Source: Janibacter anophelis NBRC 107843 (lineage in GTDB: Bacteria; Actinomycetota; Actinomycetes; Actinomycetales; Dermatophilaceae). Taken from it: DNA of 64,000 bases. Where the stretch lies: positions 29,221-93,220 of the forward strand of contig NZ_BCSQ01000003.1 of assembly GCF_001570945.1 (NCBI RefSeq), written 5' to 3'. Below, piece after piece: positions 59,640 to 64,000 of the stretch. The notes below the pieces were generated by a model. That model saw nothing but the letters and a program-made list of their open reading frames with translations, was not told the origin of the DNA and did not search any database. Both the position numbers and the translations under genes were made by a program. How positions within the stretch are numbered: position 1 is the stretch's first letter; the number at the start of each line of letters is the position of its first letter.

Positions 59640-60598
59640 CACCGCAGGGGCTTGGTGCCCGTGACGCCGACGTTGTAGAAGAAGCGCTGCGGCACGACCC
59701 GGCCGAGGACCGCGTCGACGCGCATGAGGCGCCGCCACGAGCCGTAGGCGAACTTCGCCCAGCCGAAGCCGAGCGCGTCCTCGGCGACCGCGTACTCGAA
59801 GGTGCGGATCGGCCACCCGGCGAAGGCGGCGGTCAGCTCCTCGGTCGCCGTGCCGACGTGGTCGGCACCGGCGCGGCGCGCCTTGGCGGCCAGCTCGGCG
59901 GGGTCGAAGGTGTGCAGGTCGACGACCGCCTCGAGCGCGGCGGCGCGCGAGGACTCGTCGAGCTCGGCCTGCTCCCGGGCCCACTTCGAGCGGAAGGGGG
60001 GCAGCCGGCTCACCCGGGTCGCGGTCTCCCACGTCGCGCGGGAGATGTGGCGGGCGTACCAGTGGCCGATCGTCGTCGGCTCCCCCGCGATGACGAATCG
60101 GCCACCCGGGCGCAGCACCCGCACGACCTCGCGCAGCGCGGCCTCGACATCGGGGATGTGGTGGATGACGGCGTGCCCGACGACGAGGTCGAAGCTGTCG
60201 TCCTCGTACGGCAGGGACTCCGCGTCGGCGACCCGGCCGTCGATCTCGAAGCCGAGCCGCTGGGCGTTGGCCTTCGCCGCCTCGACCATGCCGGGCGACA
60301 GGTCGGAGACGTGCACCTCGTCGACGAGTCCGGCGAGCTTGAGGTTGAGGGCGAAGAAGCCGGTACCGGCGCCGAGCTCGAGGACCCGGCCGTAGGGCAG
60401 CGACTCATCGGGCCGTCGGGTCGCCTCGAGCACGTGCATGAAGCGGTCGCGCACGACAGTGGTGCACCGCTCGTCGAAGCTGATCGACCACTTCTCGTCG
60501 TAGGTCTGGGCCTCCCAGTCGTGGTAGAGCACCTGGGCCAGCTTGTTGTCGGCCCAGGCCTGCTCGACCTCCTCGGCGCTCGCGCCGGTGGTGACCAT
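59639..60598 (-). CDS. class I SAM-dependent methyltransferase
   Basis: A 319-residue enzyme. Motif I is VLELGAGTGFFALNL near residue 75, followed by HVSDLSPGMVEAA, LVVGHAVIHHIPDV and LRPGGRFVIAGEPT, as in UbiE/Coq5-like small-molecule methyltransferases. A C-terminal ~100 residues may bind the substrate. Starts on the stop of the enoyl-CoA hydratase gene (TGATG). Confidence 0.88.
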   Translation of the reverse strand: MVTTGASAEEVEQAWADNKLAQVLYHDWEAQTYDEKWSISFDERCTTVVRDRFMHVLEATRRPDESLPYGRVLELGAGTGFFALNLKLAGLVDEVHVSDLSPGMVEAAKANAQRLGFEIDGRVADAESLPYEDDSFDLVVGHAVIHHIPDVEAALREVVRVLRPGGRFVIAGEPTTIGHWYARHISRATWETATRVSRLPPFRSKWAREQAELDESSRAAALEAVVDLHTFDPAELAAKARRAGADHVGTATEELTAAFAGWPIRTFEYAVAEDALGFGWAKFAYGSWRRLMRVDAVLGRVVPQRFFYNVGVTGTKPLR

Positions 60599-61377
60599 CA
60601 GTTGCCCTCGAAGGTGGCCTTGCCGGGGCCGTTGTCGACGAAGCTGCGCATGCCGCTCTTCTGGTCGTTGGTCGCGAAGAGCGCGCTGAAGACCTGCGCC
60701 TCGATCTCGAGTCCGGTGGACAGGTCGACCTCGAGCCCCTTGTCGACGGCCTCCTTGGCCGCACGCAGCGCCTGGGTCGGGCCGGTGACGAAGGGGGTGA
60801 CCATCGCCCGGGCGGCCTCGAGGACCTCGCCGGCGGGCACCACCTTGTCGGCGAGACCGATCTCGAGGGCCTCGGCCGCGTCGACGAAGCGACCGGTGAA
60901 GATCATCTCCTTGGCCTTGGCCGGGCCGACGAGGCGCGGCAGGCGCTGGGTGCCACCGGCTCCGGGGATGATGCCGAGGGTGATCTCGGGCAGGCCGAGC
61001 TTGGCGTTGTCGGCGACAACGCGGAAGTCGCAGCACAGCGCCGTCTCGAGCCCGCCACCGAGGGCGAACCCGGTGATCGCGGCGACGGTCGGCTTCGGGA
61101 TCGCGGCGAGCGCGCGGGAGAAGCGCTGCAGCAGTCGCACGTGGGCGGCCATGTCCGTGTAGGACATCTCGGCCATCTCCTTGACGTCGGCGCCGGCGGC
61201 GAAGACCCGCTCACCACCCCAGACGATGACGGCCTTGACGTCGTCGCGCTCGGCGGCCTCCTCGGCGACGACGACGAGCTGACGCTGCATCTCGGCGTCG
61301 AGCGCGTTCATCTTCGGGCGGTCGAGGACGATCGTGCCGATGCCGTCGGCGCCCTCGAGACGGACGACCTCGCTCAT
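60598..61377 (-). CDS. enoyl-CoA hydratase/isomerase
   Basis: A 259-residue crotonase. The oxyanion hole lies in ERVFAAGADVKEM and ITGFALGGGLETALCCD; the second catalytic Glu is in LPEITLGIIPGAGGTQRL, as in true hydratases. It would hydrate trans-2-enoyl-CoA in fatty-acid breakdown. ATG overlaps the stop of the YbjN-like gene (ATGA). Confidence 0.92.
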   Translation of the reverse strand: MSEVVRLEGADGIGTIVLDRPKMNALDAEMQRQLVVVAEEAAERDDVKAVIVWGGERVFAAGADVKEMAEMSYTDMAAHVRLLQRFSRALAAIPKPTVAAITGFALGGGLETALCCDFRVVADNAKLGLPEITLGIIPGAGGTQRLPRLVGPAKAKEMIFTGRFVDAAEALEIGLADKVVPAGEVLEAARAMVTPFVTGPTQALRAAKEAVDKGLEVDLSTGLEIEAQVFSALFATNDQKSGMRSFVDNGPGKATFEGN

Positions 61378-61880
61378 GCCTGCGGCTCGCTCGGGGCGTC
61401 GGCGGAGCCCTCCTCGGTGGGGTCCTGGCCGGTGGCGCGCTGGTGCCACAGCTGCACGCCCTGCAGGACGAGCGGGAGGGCCAGGCCGAGCAGGCCGCGC
61501 ACATCGGCACCGCGGGGCAGGATGTGCTCGCTCGTCACGAGGAGGGTGTCGCCGGCGACGGCGGCCTTGACGAGGTTGAAGGCGACGTTGAGGTCGTTGC
61601 TGACCTGCAGGCGCTCCATCGGGTCGGTCGGCACCGGGTCCTCGAGGGCCCACTGGCCGAAGACGCGCAGCACGTTGGACTCGTCGTCCTGGCAGCGGAT
61701 GAACATCTGCTGCTCGGAGAAGGTGAAGGCGACGTCGCCCTCACTGTCGATGGAGGGCTCGAGGCCGAGCTCGCGCAGCGCGTCCTGGACGCGGTCGCGC
61801 AGCGGCGCCTCGGGCGCGGGCTGGTCGCCACCGTTGGGGGGCGTGGGGCCGAAGTTGGGCAGGGCGGTCGGATCGCTCAT
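61374..61880 (-). CDS. YbjN-like protein
   Basis: A 168-residue soluble protein. The central part (VAFTFSEQQMFIRCQDDESN, MERLQVSNDLNVAFNLVKAA) fits the YbjN/SecB-chaperone-like fold known in actinobacteria and of unknown function. Pro-rich start and acidic end. TACGTT (61887-61892, minus strand) is six bases before the ATG, so it heads the operon; glgX runs divergently from 35 bases away. Confidence 0.8.
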   Translation of the reverse strand: MSDPTALPNFGPTPPNGGDQPAPEAPLRDRVQDALRELGLEPSIDSEGDVAFTFSEQQMFIRCQDDESNVLRVFGQWALEDPVPTDPMERLQVSNDLNVAFNLVKAAVAGDTLLVTSEHILPRGADVRGLLGLALPLVLQGVQLWHQRATGQDPTEEGSADAPSEPQA

Positions 61881-61914
61881 GCCCTCAACGTACCGACTGC
61901 TTACCCTGTGATCC

Positions 61915-63987
61915 ATGTCGACCACCGGCTCGCAGCCGCTCCCTCTCCCTTCGCGCCCCGGCGTGCACCCCGTCGACGGCGGTGTCGAGGTCGCGGTCCA
62001 CGCCCCCAGGGCGACCGCGGTCTGGCTGTGCACCTTCGACGGCGATCACGAGACGCGCACCCCGATCCCGGCGTCGGACGAAGGGTGGTGGTCCGGTCTC
62101 GTCCCGGACGTGCACCCCGGCGCGCGGTACGGCCTGCGGGCCGACGGGCCGTGGGATCCGGCGTCCGGCCAGCGCCACAACCCGGCCAAGCTCCTCCTCG
62201 ACCCGTGGGCCCGCTCGATCGAGGGTGAGCTGACCTACGCGCCGGCCGTCTACGGGCACGTCGTCGACGAGGCAGGCGAAGGGGACCCGGCCGTGCGCTC
62301 GGACCTGGACTCCGCCCCCTTCGTCCCCCGGAGTGTGGTGCTCGACACGGCCTTTGACTGGGGTGACGACGCACCGCCGGCCCACCCACGGGACGAGCGG
62401 GTGGTCTACGAGGTGCACGTGCGCGAGATGACGATGCGGCTGCCCGGGGTGCCCGAGCACCTGCGCGGCACGTACGCGGGGCTGGCGCACCCGGTGACGA
62501 TCGAGCACCTGCAGGCGCTCGGCGTGACGACCGTGGAGCTGCTGCCCGTGCACGCGCACGTCGACGAGCCGCACCTCGTCGACCTCGGCCTGACCAACCA
62601 CTGGGGCTACAACACGGTCGGATTCTTCGCCCCGCACGCCCCCTACGCGAGCAACCAGGACCCGCACGAGGTGCTGCGGGAGTTCAAGGGCATGGTCAAG
62701 CTGCTGCACGCCGCGGGCATCGAGGTGCTGCTCGATGTCGTCTACAACCACACGGCCGAGCAGAGCGTCGGCGGAGCGACCCTCGCGTGGCGCGGTCTGG
62801 GCGCGGGGACCTGGTACCGGCTCGACGACGAGGGCCACGACGTCGACGTCACCGGGTGCGGCAACACCGTCGACCTCACCGAGCCGGTCGCCCTCGAGAT
62901 GGTCCTGGACTCGCTGCGGTACTGGGTGCAGGAGTGCCACGTCGACGGCTTCCGCTACGACCTGGCCGTCGCGCTCGGACGGGGCGAGGACCTCGGGTTC
63001 GACCCGGAGCACGCCTTCTTCGCCGCGCTGCGCGACGACCCGGTGCTCTCGCAGGTGCTGCACGTCGCCGAGCCGTGGGACCTGGGCCCCGACGGGTGGC
63101 GCACCGGGCAGTTCCCGGGGGCCTGGGCGGAGTGGAACGACCGCTTCCGCGACACGGTGCGCGACTTCTGGCTCGCGGACACGGGGGCGCTCTCGCGGGG
63201 TGAGGGCAGTGGTGCCGGGGTGCGCGAGATCGCGACGCGCCTCGTGGGCAGCCGGGACCTCTTCGCCGAGCGGACGCCGCTGTCGTCGGTGGGATTCGTC
63301 ACCGCGCACGACGGGTTCACGATGGCCGACCTGGTCGCCTACGACGACAAGCACAACGAGGCCAACGGCGAGGACAACCGCGACGGCAACGACCACAACC
63401 GCTCGTGGAACCACGGCGCCGAGGGCCCCACCGACGACGAGGTCATCCTGCTCGCGCGACGCCGCTCGGTGCGCAACCTGCTCGGCACGCTGCTGCTCTC
63501 GGCCGGGGTGCCGATGATCGCCTCGGGTGACGAGATCGGCCGCACCCACGACGGCAACAACAACCCGTACTGCCAGGACAACGAGATGACCTGGCTCGAC
63601 TGGGACCTCGACGACCAGCGCCGCGACCTGCTCGCGAGCACCGCCCACCTGACCGCGCTGCGGCGCGAGGTCCCGGTGCTGCGCGACCACGACGAGTCGG
63701 TGATCGGCTGGTACGACGAGGCCGGTGAGGAGATGACCGAGGAGACCTGGGCGCAGGACGACCGGCGCACGCTCCAGCTGCGCCTCGAGGGCGAGCCGTG
63801 CGCCCTGCTCGTCGTCCACGGCGGCCTCGGCGAAGTCGAGCTGACCCTCCCGCCCCTGCCGGAGAGCGCCGGCGAGGGCGCGTGGCGGCTGCGCTGGGAC
63901 AGCGCCTGGGAGCAGCCGCAGGAGACCACCACCGCCCCGGCCACCGAGACGGTCGGCCCGCTCAGCCTGCGCCTCTACACGAGCTGA
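61915..63987 (+). CDS. glgX: glycogen debranching enzyme
   Basis: A 690-residue GH13 isoamylase-type enzyme that removes alpha-1,6 branches of glycogen trimmed by phosphorylase. An N-terminal CBM48 domain is followed by the barrel: VYNHTAE, DGFRYDLAVALGR with the nucleophile Asp, HVAEPWDLGPDGW with the acid/base Glu, and VTAHDGFTMADLV. Full length. TACCCT (61902-61907) is seven bases before the ATG, with no ribosome site, and is divergent from the YbjN-like gene. Confidence 0.95.
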   Translation: MSTTGSQPLPLPSRPGVHPVDGGVEVAVHAPRATAVWLCTFDGDHETRTPIPASDEGWWSGLVPDVHPGARYGLRADGPWDPASGQRHNPAKLLLDPWARSIEGELTYAPAVYGHVVDEAGEGDPAVRSDLDSAPFVPRSVVLDTAFDWGDDAPPAHPRDERVVYEVHVREMTMRLPGVPEHLRGTYAGLAHPVTIEHLQALGVTTVELLPVHAHVDEPHLVDLGLTNHWGYNTVGFFAPHAPYASNQDPHEVLREFKGMVKLLHAAGIEVLLDVVYNHTAEQSVGGATLAWRGLGAGTWYRLDDEGHDVDVTGCGNTVDLTEPVALEMVLDSLRYWVQECHVDGFRYDLAVALGRGEDLGFDPEHAFFAALRDDPVLSQVLHVAEPWDLGPDGWRTGQFPGAWAEWNDRFRDTVRDFWLADTGALSRGEGSGAGVREIATRLVGSRDLFAERTPLSSVGFVTAHDGFTMADLVAYDDKHNEANGEDNRDGNDHNRSWNHGAEGPTDDEVILLARRRSVRNLLGTLLLSAGVPMIASGDEIGRTHDGNNNPYCQDNEMTWLDWDLDDQRRDLLASTAHLTALRREVPVLRDHDESVIGWYDEAGEEMTEETWAQDDRRTLQLRLEGEPCALLVVHGGLGEVELTLPPLPESAGEGAWRLRWDSAWEQPQETTTAPATETVGPLSLRLYTS

Positions 63988-64000
63988 CCGCTCCCCCTTC

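Overview
The window is very GC-rich, densely coded DNA of a free-living actinobacterium. The GC3 bias, the Glu/Asp-tRNA amidotransferase, the ECF41-type sigma unit, the leucine leader peptide in front of ilvB and the gene order etfBA / cysteine desulfurase / mnmA / methionine-synthase-like / ligA / gatCAB / ilvBNC / leuB / ilvE / cimA all point to Actinomycetota. A Janibacter-like member of the Intrasporangiaceae is my best guess, but that is inference. It looks chromosomal: no rRNA, tRNA, CRISPR array, prophage or intact insertion sequence was seen.

Layout. 0-6 kb: proline catabolism (putA, a divergent SDR and a PucR-type regulator). 6.0-6.8 kb: an AbrB/PIN toxin-antitoxin pair bracketed by 63-bp direct repeats. 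6.8-13.7 kb (minus strand): cimA, HAD hydrolase, ilvE, leuB, ilvD. A leader peptide plus terminator precedes cimA. 14.2-18.4 kb (plus): an unknown protein and a fused two-half ABC exporter. 18.7-22.4 kb (minus): ilvC-ilvN-ilvB behind a clear attenuator. 22.5-31 kb: GNAT, AhpD-like protein plus ECF41 sigma factor, phosphatase, sugar dehydrogenase lipoprotein, two tandem membrane propeller proteins, a hydroxyacid dehydrogenase and a PH-like membrane protein. 31-34.6 kb: gatCAB. 34.6-35.9 kb: an AbiEi/DUF559-like nuclease gene between two inverted-repeat elements. 35.9-45 kb: nitrilase, SRPBCC, HIT, tpx, methyltransferase, DEAD-box helicase, ligA and a second toxin-antitoxin pair. 45-52.4 kb: acyl-CoA ligase, MetE-like protein, mnmA, cysteine desulfurase, MFS pump. 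52.4-58.5 kb: SDR, PNPOx-like protein, CDF transporter, secreted KP-rich protein, etfAB. 58.6-64 kb: a tightly coupled five-gene operon and glgX.

How the genes work together. ilvBNC, ilvD, ilvE, leuB and cimA supply most of branched-chain amino acid synthesis, with isoleucine carbon coming from citramalate. Both promoter-distal blocks are preceded by short peptides rich in the cognate residues and by intrinsic terminators, which indicates transcription attenuation. Cysteine desulfurase and MnmA form a tRNA 2-thiouridine unit. EtfAB, an acyl-CoA ligase and an enoyl-CoA hydratase fit fatty-acid oxidation.

Two window-wide patterns stand out. First, about eighteen genes have a TANNNT box 6-8 nt before the start codon, consistent with leaderless transcription. 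Second, several families of short palindromic repeats are scattered between genes, and some have become part of gene 3' ends (mnmA, cimA, the DUF559 gene) or of a gene interior (mnmA).
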